A stretch of DNA of 64,000 nt from an uncultured Campylobacter sp. (GCA_937990735.1 CALKQT010000030.1:1-64000); one strand, 5' to 3'; positions 27,105-36,433 are shown, counted from the first letter of the stretch. Notes: generated by a model from the sequence alone, not told the origin. Numbers and translations: made by a program.

Positions 27105-29075
27105 TTAAAAGTTCACGTTAAATCCAACCTGCGCCTTCATCCCGTCTACGACCATCATTTGATAATTTCCCGAGCGCGTTAGTACGAATTCGTTGAATAT
27201 GTTATAAAGCGTAAAATTTAAACTTGCGTCTTTTGTGAGCTTATAGCTCGCGCCCAGATCAAAAAGCGTGTATGAGCGGATATCCTCATCGTAGCTTAGG
27301 CTATCACGCGTCCTACTATAATAATTTATTTGCGACCATAAGTTTAGCTTAGAGCTTACGTCGTAATCAAATCCTAGCTTTACCGAATGGATTGGAAAAT
27401 TATTTAAGGTTTTGCCCTTCTCGTTACCCGTTTTTTGCTCGGATTTCGTATAGGCGTAGTTTGCATGCAGCTTCAAATTATCTAAAATTTGATAATCGCT
27501 ACTTAGCTCTAGACCCCTAACCTCGGCTTCTCCGATATTTATAGTATCCCAAATTCCGCGCCTGTAAGTTTTGCCGTTATGCACGCAAGGATTTCCCGGT
27601 CTTGGACGGCAAATTAATTTGGTAGAAATTCCATCTTTGATTTCGGTATAAAACGCGGTAGCGCTAAAGTTAAATTTATCGTTATCGTCGTAAGAAAACC
27701 CGCCTTCGTAGCTTATGCTGCTTTCGGGCTTTAGAGAGCTTCTGCCTATCTGCGCTCCTTGCCCTCCTGCAAACGGCAGGGCAAGGCCCTCACTACGTTG
27801 CTTAATATCCGGAGTTGAATATCCCGTCGAAACGCCGCCTTTAATAGAAAAACTTTCGTTTAAACGATAAACGGCATAAGCGCGTGGAGATATATGGCCG
27901 CCGTAGTCTTTATCGCGGTTATATCTGATTCCACCGGTTAGTGTTAAATCATCAGTTAGATAAAAATCATCCTCGCCGTAGATCGAATAATCCCATCTTT
28001 TGACATTTGCCTCATCTGCGGTAGTGGCGGCTTCGTTTAATCTCTCGCTTCGGTATTGTACGCCCAAACTCAAAGCATTTGAATCGAAAAAATATGAGCC
28101 TTTAGAATTTAGCGTAGTCGTTCTAAGACGCAGATCCTGGGCGCCGCTTTCTTTCATGCTATCGTAGTTTGCATAGCTATCTATCATAAACTTATCGTAT
28201 TTTCCCTGATGAGACAGGCTTGCAGTGTAGCCTTTCATATCCTCTTTCGCAATATCGTTATTGCCTCCCGAGGTTGTTCGCGTACGCCCGTATGTACGCC
28301 TAAATTTATTATTTACTTTACGATAATCAAGCGCTACCTCATCGTTTTGCGTTACGTTATACATCAGTTTTGCGCCCATATTCGTCTCTTCATTATTTCT
28401 ATTCGCATAAGGCTCTTTGTCCTCTATCTTTTCAAAAAATCTGCCATAAAGTGCGATACCTAGTACGTCCGGAACGATAGCTCCGTTTAGATAAAAACCC
28501 GTTTGATAATCACCTTTTATTTGCGATTTTTTAGCAAAAGTATAGTATCCGTTTACATTGCCGCTAAGCTCATTTGAAAAGCCCTTAGTGATGATATTTA
28601 TTACTCCGCCCATAGCGTCGCTGCCGTAAAGCGAGCTCATAGGACCGCGTATGACCTCTATGCGCTCTATCGCATTTGCGGGAGGCAAGAAATTCTGACT
28701 GCTGCCGATACTTCTTAATCCTTTATAAGCGCTATCGCTGGTCGCGGGCTTGCCGTCGATTAAAATTTTCGTATATTTTTGAGATAGACCTCTTAGGCTT
28801 ATGCCTTTTCTAGATGCAGCACCTAGCGTTGCGGTAAAGGCACTCGGCAAATCCTCTACCATTGCGGAGATATCTTGATAGTTACGTTTTTGTATCTCTT
28901 TTTGCGTAAGAACGGAGATAGAAGCGGGTGCGTCTTGGATATTTTGCCGATAGCCCGTAGCACTGACTACGGTAATTTCACCCAAATTTACACTTTTGCC
29001 TTGTTTTTCTAACTCACTCGATATCCCGGCTGTCGCTATAGCAGCGATCAGCGATAATTTATATATTGCGCGCAC
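27105..29075 (-). CDS. TonB-dependent outer-membrane receptor (iron/siderophore type)
   Basis: 656 residues. A signal peptide (~1-19) is followed by the TonB box region EITVVSATGY, the plug domain (ISVLTQKEIQKRNYQDISAMVEDLP; IDGKPA; GPMSSLYGSDAMGGVINIITK) and a beta-barrel with the C-terminal pattern ending in aromatic FNVNF. The plug is of the CirA/CfrB type, which takes catecholate siderophores or their breakdown products. The start is GTG 29075 with a weak AAGGGA site. A Fur-like sequence lies in the divergent promoter region shared with the AraC regulator. The ligand cannot be read from sequence. Confidence 0.9.
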   Translation of the reverse strand: MRAIYKLSLIAAIATAGISSELEKQGKSVNLGEITVVSATGYRQNIQDAPASISVLTQKEIQKRNYQDISAMVEDLPSAFTATLGAASRKGISLRGLSQKYTKILIDGKPATSDSAYKGLRSIGSSQNFLPPANAIERIEVIRGPMSSLYGSDAMGGVINIITKGFSNELSGNVNGYYTFAKKSQIKGDYQTGFYLNGAIVPDVLGIALYGRFFEKIEDKEPYANRNNEETNMGAKLMYNVTQNDEVALDYRKVNNKFRRTYGRTRTTSGGNNDIAKEDMKGYTASLSHQGKYDKFMIDSYANYDSMKESGAQDLRLRTTTLNSKGSYFFDSNALSLGVQYRSERLNEAATTADEANVKRWDYSIYGEDDFYLTDDLTLTGGIRYNRDKDYGGHISPRAYAVYRLNESFSIKGGVSTGYSTPDIKQRSEGLALPFAGGQGAQIGRSSLKPESSISYEGGFSYDDNDKFNFSATAFYTEIKDGISTKLICRPRPGNPCVHNGKTYRRGIWDTINIGEAEVRGLELSSDYQILDNLKLHANYAYTKSEQKTGNEKGKTLNNFPIHSVKLGFDYDVSSKLNLWSQINYYSRTRDSLSYDEDIRSYTLFDLGASYKLTKDASLNFTLYNIFNEFVLTRSGNYQMMVVDGMKAQVGFNVNF

Positions 29076-29114
29076 AAACGTCCCTTTTCTTATTAAAATT
29101 TAAACTCATTTTAC

Positions 29115-29135
29115 TATAATAAGATATGCATTATC
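29115..29135. promoter_or_regulatory. Promoter with Fur-box-like element between TonB receptor and AraC gene
   Basis: TATAAT at 29115-29120 fits a -10 for the AraC gene (ATG 29185). Positions 29117-29135 match the 19-base Fur consensus GATAATGATAATCATTATC at 13 positions by my count, with the right half CATTATC intact. Overlap with the -10 suggests iron-dependent repression; an AraC-protein site is also possible. Confidence 0.45.
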
Positions 29136-29184
29136 AAGAAATACTAAACGGCAGAGGGATTATTTTAAACGCTAAAGGGATAAG

Positions 29185-30141
29185 ATGAGTAAAGAGATAA
29201 GTTTAGACGATTTTTTGCAAAAAATATCTAACGACATTGAGCCGTCCAAGCAATGCGGGTATAACAAAACCGAGCTTGAAAGCGAAAGTATAAAATTCGG
29301 CTTTAGCTCTTTTTATACGGGCAGAGAGATAGGATATTATAGCAGCGATATAATTTGCAGAGATTTTCTTTTGCATCGCCACGAGCGAGGTAGCCGCTAT
29401 TCATTTTTATTTTTCAATACTGGCGAAAATCCTATCTGCTTCAGATCGGATAAAGATCAATTCGTCTTGAATAAAGGTGAGTTTTGGCTCGGAACTATGC
29501 AAAGCAAATTGCGTGGCGTTCACGAGCTTGAAAATAAACACTATAAAAGCTCCTGCATAGCGCTTAGCACCGCTTTTGCAAATGAGCTGGGAATTTTAAA
29601 AAATTTGAATTTAGATCAAGCCGTTTGCATGAAGAAATTTAAAACAAGCGCCGTGCAAAATATTATTCTCAAAGAGCTCGAAAATGCCGCGATATACGAC
29701 GGCAAAATACGCGAAATTTTTATGGAAAGTAAAATTTTAGAGATGCTTTATAGAAGTTTTCATAAATTTAATGAGCCAGAAAATGCGCTTAGTCTTGATG
29801 AAAATCACATAAAAATAGTTCAAAAAGCAAAGAAAATATTACTCGAAAATATGCAAAATCCACCTAGCATTAAAGAGCTCGCTCATCTTTGCGCCACGAA
29901 CGAATTTGCACTAAAAAGGGATTTTAAAGCATATTTCGGCACGAGCGTTTATGCGATGCTGACAAATGAACGGCTTGAGATTGCAAAAGAGCTATTGAGC
30001 TTAGATCAAATAAGTGTAAACGAAGCCGCCAAAATGGTCGGATATAATAATTTATCGCATTTTTCTAAAATTTTTAGGGCTAAATTTAATATATTGCCAA
30101 CGCAACTGAAAAAAGATATAAAATTTTACTACTCGGATTAG
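29185..30141 (+). CDS. AraC-family transcriptional regulator (PchR-like)
   Basis: 318 residues. The C-terminal ~100 residues hold two helix-turn-helix motifs (PSIKELAHLCATNEFALKRDFKAYFG and ISVNEAAKMVGYNNLSHFSKIFRAKFN), the AraC/XylS signature. The N-terminal ~200 residues are a ligand-sensing domain of the PchR kind. Such regulators sense a siderophore and activate the adjacent TonB receptor. It is divergent from the receptor with a 109-base shared control region. The gene is AT-rich compared with its upstream neighbours. Confidence 0.87.
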   Translation: MSKEISLDDFLQKISNDIEPSKQCGYNKTELESESIKFGFSSFYTGREIGYYSSDIICRDFLLHRHERGSRYSFLFFNTGENPICFRSDKDQFVLNKGEFWLGTMQSKLRGVHELENKHYKSSCIALSTAFANELGILKNLNLDQAVCMKKFKTSAVQNIILKELENAAIYDGKIREIFMESKILEMLYRSFHKFNEPENALSLDENHIKIVQKAKKILLENMQNPPSIKELAHLCATNEFALKRDFKAYFGTSVYAMLTNERLEIAKELLSLDQISVNEAAKMVGYNNLSHFSKIFRAKFNILPTQLKKDIKFYYSD

Positions 30142-30256
30142 AATTTCGCGCAACCGATTATCTTTTAGAAGCCACACTCTTTCGCAACCGCATATCAAAA
30201 TATCATAAAATTTTATATCGACCGAGCCCGCAAAAATATGGAATTTAAATTATAAA

Positions 30257-30278
30257 TGCCGCCGAAGCCTTGGCGGCA
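30257..30278 (-). terminator. Hairpin after the binding-protein cluster
   Basis: GCCGCC at 30258-30263 pairs with GGCGGC at 30272-30277; T-A at the outside and G-T, A-T inside extend it to nine pairs with a four-base loop. On the minus strand ATTTATAATTT follows. It lies between the convergent AraC gene and the binding-protein genes, ~80 bases after the last one. Confidence 0.5.
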
Positions 30279-30359
30279 AAAGCGAGCTGCGATCAATATC
30301 GCAGCTGCGCGTATGTTCGGACGCCAAAGGGCACCTTAAAATTTTAAATGCGTCTAAAT

Positions 30360-31163
30360 TTAAAACAGGCTATAAACCTCGTCTAGTGTAAAGTGCTTTT
30401 TATCGATCTTACCGCCGTAGTATGGCTTGATATCCTCGTCAAAAGCCTTGTGAAAAAATTTTGCTTTATACATTTTTACCAGGCTGCTATTAACCGCATC
30501 AAGCAACTCGGTATTGCCCTTAGATAGGGCGACGGCGATATAATCTACCTTGCCGAGGTTAATGATTTTCGCATCAAGCGCGGCATCGTTTCTAGCGTAT
30601 CCGAGTACGACCGTGTTATCGTCGGCAAAGCCTATGCCTTCGCCAGCCTTTAGTCTAGTGACGCACTCATTGGCATCGGCACATGTCGCAATCTCATAGC
30701 CCGCGTTTTTAAAGTGCTCCTCGGCAGTTGTGCCTTTAACGCTTAGAATTTTTTTATGCGCGATCTGATCGATTCTTGAAATATTATCATCCTTGCGGCT
30801 TAGCACGCCAATTTGCACTGAATAATACGGATAAGAAAAATCGACTTTCTGAACGCGGTCTTTTGTGACGGTAAGCTTGGATATGATGAGATCTACTTTG
30901 TTTTGCTCCAGTGAGGGAACGCGATCTTTAGATGCTACGGCGATAAAGTCGATTTTGATCTTTTTATTGCCGAATAGATTTTTGACTAGCTCGTTTGCCA
31001 AGTCAACTTCAAAGCCCTTCAGCGTGCCGTTATCATCGAAGCTAAACGGAGGCTGGGAATCTTGCAAGCCTATGCGAATTTCGCCTGCTTGCTTGATATC
31101 TGCTAAGGAGTTAGCGCAAAGCGCGCCAGCACCCAGCAAAATACTTAATAGAATTTTTTTCAT
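30360..31163 (-). CDS. Periplasmic amino-acid-binding protein, paralogue 4 of 4
   Basis: 267 residues, family 3 extracellular solute-binding protein (PEB1/GlnH fold). A type I signal peptide ends near ALCANS. QPPFSF.DNGTLKGFEVDLA, KDRVPSLEQNKVDLIISKLTVTKDR and VDFSYPYY are the ligand-binding lobe motifs for polar amino acids. Residues ~161-167 (CADANEC) hold a C-x5-C pair conserved in all four paralogues. It is the last and most divergent gene of the cluster, 15 bases after its neighbour. No permease or ATPase is adjacent. The ligand is probably an acidic or polar amino acid. Confidence 0.88.
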   Translation of the reverse strand: MKKILLSILLGAGALCANSLADIKQAGEIRIGLQDSQPPFSFDDNGTLKGFEVDLANELVKNLFGNKKIKIDFIAVASKDRVPSLEQNKVDLIISKLTVTKDRVQKVDFSYPYYSVQIGVLSRKDDNISRIDQIAHKKILSVKGTTAEEHFKNAGYEIATCADANECVTRLKAGEGIGFADDNTVVLGYARNDAALDAKIINLGKVDYIAVALSKGNTELLDAVNSSLVKMYKAKFFHKAFDEDIKPYYGGKIDKKHFTLDEVYSLF

Positions 31164-31178
31164 ATTTCGTCCTTTGAA

Positions 31179-31982
31179 TTAAAACATTTTATAAAGATCA
31201 TCTAACAAGAAATATTTTTTCTCAGCCTTGCCCTTGTAAAAAGGATCTATGCTATCGTTAAAAATTTTCTTGAAAAAGCCGTTTTTACTGAGCTTGACAA
31301 GCCCATCGTTTAAGGCGTTTAGCAAGTCGTTGTTGCCTTTTTGCACTGCGATAGCTAAAAATTCCGACGTACCTAAATTCTTGATATTTACCTCTACCTT
31401 GCGATCTACGACCGAATAGCCCAAAACTACCATATTATCGTCCGCATAGCCGCTGCCGCGACCGGATTTTAGCGCGCGGAAGCATTCGCTAGAACTAGCG
31501 CATGAGATAACTTTAAAGCCTTCCTTATTAAAATAATCAAACGCCGTAGTGCCGGGCTCTGCTAAAATTTCTTTATCTTGTAAATCGTCTACGGTTTTTA
31601 TATTATCATCGGTGCGGGTTAGCACGCCGATATTTACGCTAAAGTAAGGATTTGAAAAATCCACTAGCTTCTCGCGCTCTTTCGTAACCGTGATGGCTGC
31701 GATATCCAAATCGACCTTGTTATCTTGCACGGCTGTGATACGATCATTGCCCAGAGTTACAACATATTCGATTTTGCCGCCCTTATCGCCGAAAATTTCC
31801 TTTGAAAGCTCTTCAATAAGCGAAATTTCAAAACCACTGTATTTGCCGTCCTCGGAGACGCTAAGCGGCGGCAGTGAGCCGTCTATTCCGATACGAATGA
31901 GCCCTTTTTCTTTGATCTGCGCTAAAGAGTTAGCAAATAACGAACATGAAGCGATTAACAACGCAAATATAATCTTTTTCAT
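31179..31982 (-). CDS. Periplasmic amino-acid-binding protein, paralogue 3 of 4
   Basis: 267 residues, same architecture: signal peptide MKKIIFALLIASCSLFANS, then LPPLSVSEDGKYSGFEI, NKVDLDIAAITVTKERE and VDFSNPYFS. The cysteine pair is CASSSEC at ~161-167. It is very similar to paralogue 2 over its whole length (both share VNIGVLTR.DDN and AVVDRKVEVNIKNLG-like segments), so these two look like the most recent duplication. AAGGAATTTT precedes the ATG. Confidence 0.9.
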   Translation of the reverse strand: MKKIIFALLIASCSLFANSLAQIKEKGLIRIGIDGSLPPLSVSEDGKYSGFEISLIEELSKEIFGDKGGKIEYVVTLGNDRITAVQDNKVDLDIAAITVTKEREKLVDFSNPYFSVNIGVLTRTDDNIKTVDDLQDKEILAEPGTTAFDYFNKEGFKVISCASSSECFRALKSGRGSGYADDNMVVLGYSVVDRKVEVNIKNLGTSEFLAIAVQKGNNDLLNALNDGLVKLSKNGFFKKIFNDSIDPFYKGKAEKKYFLLDDLYKMF

Positions 31983-32047
31983 AAAATTCCTTTAAATTTT
32001 ACTAAAATTTCGCGAGCGAATAGAATTCTATCCATCGCCACTTTAAA

Positions 32048-32851
32048 TTAAAACAAGCTATAAAGATCGTCCAGCAAGAAATACTTTTTATCAATGGTGC
32101 CTTTATAAAAAGGCTCAATACTCTCATCAAAAATTTTTGTAAAAAAACCCTTTTTACTTAGCTCAATTAGTCCCGCATTTACCGCGTTAAGCAGCTCAGT
32201 ATTGCCCTTTTGCACCGCGATGGCCAGGAAGTCCGTCGAGCCTAAATTCTTGATATTTACTTCGACTTTGCGGTCGACTACAGCGTAAGCGAACACAAGT
32301 AGATTATCATCGCCGTATCCGTCGCCCTTACCCGATTTTAGGTCATTAAAGCATTCATTCGCGCTCGCACACGGTACTACGTTATAGCCCTGTTTCGTAA
32401 AGTAATCAAACACAGTAGTGCCGGGCTGCGCCAGTATAGTCTTTCCGTTTAGATCGGAGACCTTTCTGATATTATCGTCGCTACGAGTTAGCACGCCGAT
32501 ATTTACGCTAAAGTATGGATCGGAGAAATCTACCAGCTTCTCGCGCTCTTTCGTAACCGAGATTAGCGCGATATCTAAATCGACTCTGTTGTCCTGCACC
32601 GCTTTTATGCGGTCATCGCCTACCGTTACGACATATTGTATCTTGCTGCCTTTATCACCGAAAATTTCTTTAACAAGCCCTTCGATTAAGAGTATCTCAA
32701 ACCCGCTATATCCGCCGTCTTTAACGACGCTAAACGGCGGAGACGAGCCATCTATACCGATTCGAATAACCCCTTTTTCTTTGATTTGAGTCAAAGTGTT
32801 GCCAAAAAGCGAACACGCAGCCAGCATCAACGCCAAGATTATCTTTTTCAT
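32048..32851 (-). CDS. Periplasmic amino-acid-binding protein, paralogue 2 of 4
   Basis: 267 residues, signal peptide MKKIILALMLAACSLFGNT, then PPFSVVKDGGYSGFEI, NRVDLDIALISVTKERE and VDFSDPYFS; cysteine pair CASANEC at ~161-167. The glycine- and aspartate-rich hinge GKGDGYGDDN corresponds to GRGSGYADDN of paralogue 3. It is separated from the downstream paralogue by 65 bases and from the upstream one by 22. The ribosome site is a purine run (AAGGGGGA) before the ATG. Confidence 0.9.
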   Translation of the reverse strand: MKKIILALMLAACSLFGNTLTQIKEKGVIRIGIDGSSPPFSVVKDGGYSGFEILLIEGLVKEIFGDKGSKIQYVVTVGDDRIKAVQDNRVDLDIALISVTKEREKLVDFSDPYFSVNIGVLTRSDDNIRKVSDLNGKTILAQPGTTVFDYFTKQGYNVVPCASANECFNDLKSGKGDGYGDDNLLVFAYAVVDRKVEVNIKNLGSTDFLAIAVQKGNTELLNAVNAGLIELSKKGFFTKIFDESIEPFYKGTIDKKYFLLDDLYSLF

Positions 32852-32873
32852 AGCGTCCCCCTTTTTTTTAAAA

Positions 32874-33683
32874 TTACAGCAAGCTATAAAGATCGTCCAG
32901 CAAGAAATACTTTTTCTCTGCAGTTCCTTTGTAGTAAGGCTCGATGAAATTATCGAACGAATTTTTGAAAAAGCCCTCTTTGCTTAGCTTGATTAGCTCG
33001 CCGTTTAGAAAATCCAAAAGCTCCGAATTGCCCTTTTTCACGCCGATGGCTAAGAAATCCGAAGTGCCTAAATTTTTGATATTTACTTCAACCTTTTTAT
33101 CTAATACCGGATAAGCTAGCACGACTAAGTTATCATCGGCATACCCGTCGCCCTGTCCAGCTTTTAGCGCCTTGTAGCAAGCGTTTGCGTTATCGCATCT
33201 GGCGATATTATAGCCTTGCTTTTCAAAGTATGTTTCTGCGGTACCGCCGCTAAGAACTAAAATAGTTTTATCTTGCAATTCGTTTAAGGATTTAATCTTA
33301 TCTTCGACGCGGGTCAAAATGCCTATATTGACGCTAAAATACGGGGTCGTAAAATCTACCTGCTTCTCGCGCTCCGGAGTTACGGTAAGAGTTGCGATAA
33401 CCGCATCCACCTTATCTTCTTGTAGGAATTTTATACGCTGATTTGCAAGCACGGAGGTAAACTCCACCTTCCCGCCTGATGGAAGCATATCTTTAGCGAT
33501 GGCGTTTGCCATATCGACCTCAAAGCCCTGATGCACGCCGTCTTCTATCTTGCTAAACGGCGGCTGCGCGTCATAAACGCCTATTCTAAGCACTCCGCTA
33601 CTTTTGATCTCGGAGAGCGATCTTGCGCAAAGCGCGCTACTGGCCAAAGCTGCGACAAGCAGACTTAAGAGAAATTTCTTCAT
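32874..33683 (-). CDS. Periplasmic amino-acid-binding protein, paralogue 1 of 4 (first of the operon)
   Basis: 269 residues, signal peptide with a long hydrophobic core (FLLSLLVAALASSALCARS). Ligand-site motifs are QPPFSKIEDGVHQGFEVDMA, DKVDAVIATLTVTPERE and VDFTTPYFS; cysteine pair CDNANAC at ~163-169. It retains the ancestral TVTPERE form, closest to glutamate/aspartate- or cysteine-binding Campylobacter proteins (inference). AAGGAAAAGG precedes the ATG, and this is the promoter-proximal gene. Confidence 0.9.
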   Translation of the reverse strand: MKKFLLSLLVAALASSALCARSLSEIKSSGVLRIGVYDAQPPFSKIEDGVHQGFEVDMANAIAKDMLPSGGKVEFTSVLANQRIKFLQEDKVDAVIATLTVTPEREKQVDFTTPYFSVNIGILTRVEDKIKSLNELQDKTILVLSGGTAETYFEKQGYNIARCDNANACYKALKAGQGDGYADDNLVVLAYPVLDKKVEVNIKNLGTSDFLAIGVKKGNSELLDFLNGELIKLSKEGFFKNSFDNFIEPYYKGTAEKKYFLLDDLYSLL

Positions 33684-34285
33684 CCTTTTCCTTTCTCATA
33701 AATAATTTCAAAACCATTGCCACGGCTACGGAAAACCTCAAAATCCCGCCCGAATGGCAAGCAGACATTAAATTTGCCCGCAGGCGAAAAGCAATTTTAG
33801 CTTTTTATATCTTTAATGATTATTAAATAGTAAGTAAAGTCGCCAAATAAATTCGCTTTTTCATTGTTTGCTTCGATTTTGCGCGAGTTTTTTAGAATTT
33901 TCATCTGCATCCTAGCGATAGAATTTAAAATTTTGCAAAATTTTAAAGCCACAGAATTTTACAAAATTTTCAGCGTAGGATTGGGCGAGAAATTTTACGA
34001 GCACTTTAAAGCTTGCGATGAAATTTTAAAATTTTATAAGATCAAATCTTGCAGGTTACATTTGGCAAAACAGCACAAGAAAGGAGTGAAATTTTAAAAT
34101 TTCGCGCTTTAGTGCAGACATAGCAGAATTTAAAATTCTTAAATTTCTACTCCCGCCCAGCAAAATGGAATTTTAAAATTTTTAGCAAACGTCGTATTTT
34201 AAAAGCAAGCAAAATTAAATCTTTGCCACGCTGCAGAATTTCGCAATAAAAGTCACGCTGCCAGCGCTAAATTTTGCGCCATAAA
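33684..34285. other. 602-base gap upstream of the binding-protein operon
   Basis: Should contain the operon promoter, but no clear TATAAT is seen close to the first gene; a minus-strand TATAAA lies near 33806-33811. The remaining sequence is AT-palindrome-rich. A 77-codon frame at 33864-34097 has no ribosome site, looks like translated repeat (FK and LK runs), and is not called. Confidence 0.5.
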
Positions 34286-34732
34286 TTATACTACAAACAT
34301 CAGCTTGGCGCAAAGCACGATGATGAAGCCGAATACAAAAGCGATCTTGTGGATATTTACTCGCAAAAACTCAGGCGCAGGCCTTCCCATCGCGCGGCAA
34401 CTTAAATTTATCGCTACGCACACGGCGATGATGAGCGCGAGCGTGACTTTTAGCATAAAGATTTTTTGAAGCGGCGTACCGAAATATCCGCCATTAGCGC
34501 TTCCGACCCAACGGCTCATCATCATTCCGCCGGTGATTATTAGCGTAAAAAGGCAAACCGGCATGATCTTAATCGCGCGCGAGCCGATCGCTTTTTTAAC
34601 GCGCTCAAAATCCGCGCCCAGCGCGCCTTTGAGCCGCGAAAAAATCACGACGTCGAAAAATATATAGCCTAAAAAGATAATTGCGCAGATGAGATGGACG
34701 ATCTGCACGTAAGGATAAATTTGCTCCACCAC
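34286..34732 (-). CDS. Four-helix membrane protein, CopD-like
   Basis: 148 residues with four transmembrane helices (about 8-28, 50-72, 88-108 and 125-146). The conserved histidine in the first helix (YVQIVHLICAIIFLGYIFFDVVIF) and the HKIAFVFGF near the end recall the CopD/DUF2269-type superfamily of small haem- or copper-related membrane proteins. Function is not defined. Two successive GTG codons could start it; the second (34729) has the better distance to AAGGAG. It is monocistronic. Confidence 0.65.
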   Translation of the reverse strand: MVEQIYPYVQIVHLICAIIFLGYIFFDVVIFSRLKGALGADFERVKKAIGSRAIKIMPVCLFTLIITGGMMMSRWVGSANGGYFGTPLQKIFMLKVTLALIIAVCVAINLSCRAMGRPAPEFLRVNIHKIAFVFGFIIVLCAKLMFVV

Positions 34733-34957
34733 CGCTCCTTGTTATGAAATTTCGCCAATTTTATGCGAAATTTCAAATTTTAGCAATGACTTTCATCAAC
34801 GCGCCGCGAGCGGTTAAATTTAAGCCGACCGTACAAGTGACGCAAATAAATTTTGGCAAAATCGCGCGGGTAAATTTAAGAGTAAAGCCGCGCAGCTAAA
34901 TTTAAAAATAGCCGCATTTGTAAATTTACAAAATTTACGAGCAGCGCCGCGCGGGCG

Positions 34958-34995
34958 AAATTCTAAAATTCTAAAATTCTAAAATTCTAAAATTC
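34958..34995. repeat. 8-base tandem repeat, AAATTCTA x 4 plus partial
   Basis: AAATTCTA occurs four times in perfect tandem followed by AAATTC. It lies ~30 bases after the stop of the minus-strand antiporter gene and ~225 bases upstream of the CopD-like gene. An exact microsatellite of this unit length can slip during replication. Confidence 0.85.
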
Positions 34996-35026
34996 CGTCC
35001 GCGAAAACCCGCGTAAATTCCGCAAT

Positions 35027-36346
35027 CTATAACATCATCGAAAATATTATGCCGAATATGATTAGCGGGATATTAAAGAAAATAAAGGTCGGCACGCAGG
35101 TATCCCACATATGGCTATGCTCGCCGTCGATATTCAGTCCCACGGTAGGCCCAAGCGTGCTATCGCTCGCAGGCGAGCCCGCATCGCCGATACCCGCAGC
35201 CACGCCGATGATAAAGATCGTCGCCGCCGTACTAAAGCCCAGCTGCGCGGCTAGCGGACAATAAATCGTAGCGATGATAGGGATCGTGCCGAAGCTCGAG
35301 CCTATGCCCATCGTCACGAGTAGCCCGATGCCGATCATCAGCAGCGCGCCGCCGAGCTTGCCGCCGCTTAAAGTGCTCGCTACGTGCACCAGCTCGTTCA
35401 CGCCGCCGGTTTCTTTTAAGATCGTGCCGTATCCTGCGGCGATCAGCATCAAAAACGCGATATAGCCCATCATATGCACGCCCTCGTCAAATACGCTATC
35501 GAGCTTTTTCCACTCGATGCCTTTGCTAGCAAGCATTACTAAAATTCCGCTAAGCGCGGCAAACGGAAGCGATTTGACCCAAATTTGCACCGCGAAGCAC
35601 ACCGCAATACCCGCTAGCGCGCCCCATTCGCGCATACCCATCTTAAGCTCGCTAAAATGCGCATCCAGGCTCTGTTTGGTTTCGGCATACTCCCTCGGCT
35701 TGCGGTAGTAGATCACGGCTAGGATGAGACCCACAAGCATCGGTACTGCGCTTAGCCACATTACGCTCGATATGTCGCTTAGGCTTACTGCGATGCCGTT
35801 TGCGTTCATATTTTTTTCGATTAGTCCCATAAAGATAAGTCCAAATCCCAGCGGCAGCGCCATATACGGCGTCTGCAAGCCGAACGTCAGCGCGCACGCT
35901 ACGGCGCGGCGGTCGATCTTTAGCGAGTTCATGATCTTAACTAACGGCGGGATCAAAATCGGAATAAAGGCGATGTGCACGGGGATTAAATTTTGTGAGA
36001 AGCACGCAAAAAAGGCGATCGAAAAGATAAAGACGTATTTTTTGTCGCTGATTAAATTTGCCACCGCGCGCACCAAGATCGCCGTTAAGTTGGTCTTTGA
36101 GATCGCGCTTGCGATGACGCCTAGCAGCAGATACGAAAGTGCGGTTTCTAAATTTCCGCCCATGCCGAGGCTGCCGGCGTTTTCGGGATTGCCGTTTATG
36201 AATAAATTTATGGCATCGCCCAGCGGGATCTTGCTTGAGAGCACGGCGCATATCGTGCCGATTAGGATCGCGAGCATTACGTTGCACCTCAGCAAGCACA
36301 GCGCGCACATCACACAGATACTGATAAATACGGGATTGGTAAGCAT
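35027..36346 (-). CDS. Na+/H+ antiporter-family permease (NhaC/YuiF type)
   Basis: 439 residues with about eleven or twelve hydrophobic helices. Features are GMGGNLETALSYLLLGVIA near the N-terminus, two internally related halves, and the C-terminal GIGDAGSPASDSTLGPTVGLN motif characteristic of the Na+/H+ antiporter family that includes histidine-type permeases (YuiF). The ion or amino-acid substrate cannot be decided. The start is taken as ATG 36346 (MLTNPVF), with AAGG upstream; the TTG at 36373 would add nine residues ahead of the ribosome site. Divergent from the DUF475 gene. Confidence 0.82.
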   Translation of the reverse strand: MLTNPVFISICVMCALCLLRCNVMLAILIGTICAVLSSKIPLGDAINLFINGNPENAGSLGMGGNLETALSYLLLGVIASAISKTNLTAILVRAVANLISDKKYVFIFSIAFFACFSQNLIPVHIAFIPILIPPLVKIMNSLKIDRRAVACALTFGLQTPYMALPLGFGLIFMGLIEKNMNANGIAVSLSDISSVMWLSAVPMLVGLILAVIYYRKPREYAETKQSLDAHFSELKMGMREWGALAGIAVCFAVQIWVKSLPFAALSGILVMLASKGIEWKKLDSVFDEGVHMMGYIAFLMLIAAGYGTILKETGGVNELVHVASTLSGGKLGGALLMIGIGLLVTMGIGSSFGTIPIIATIYCPLAAQLGFSTAATIFIIGVAAGIGDAGSPASDSTLGPTVGLNIDGEHSHMWDTCVPTFIFFNIPLIIFGIIFSMML

Positions 36347-36433
36347 CTTTTGCCTTTTTTGGAATTTTTGCAATTATATAGAATTTAGGGCTAAATTTTG
36401 CTAAAATCGCGCAAAAAATCGACTAGGACAGCG

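Noticed and set aside
33864..34097. 77-codon frame upstream of the binding-protein cluster
   Set aside because: No ribosome site, composition of translated A/T repeats (runs of F, K, I, L), and no family resemblance.
35724..36404. 226-codon plus-strand frame over the antiporter gene
   Set aside because: Antisense to a gene with clear membrane-protein motifs; its translation is a shadow without any domain.
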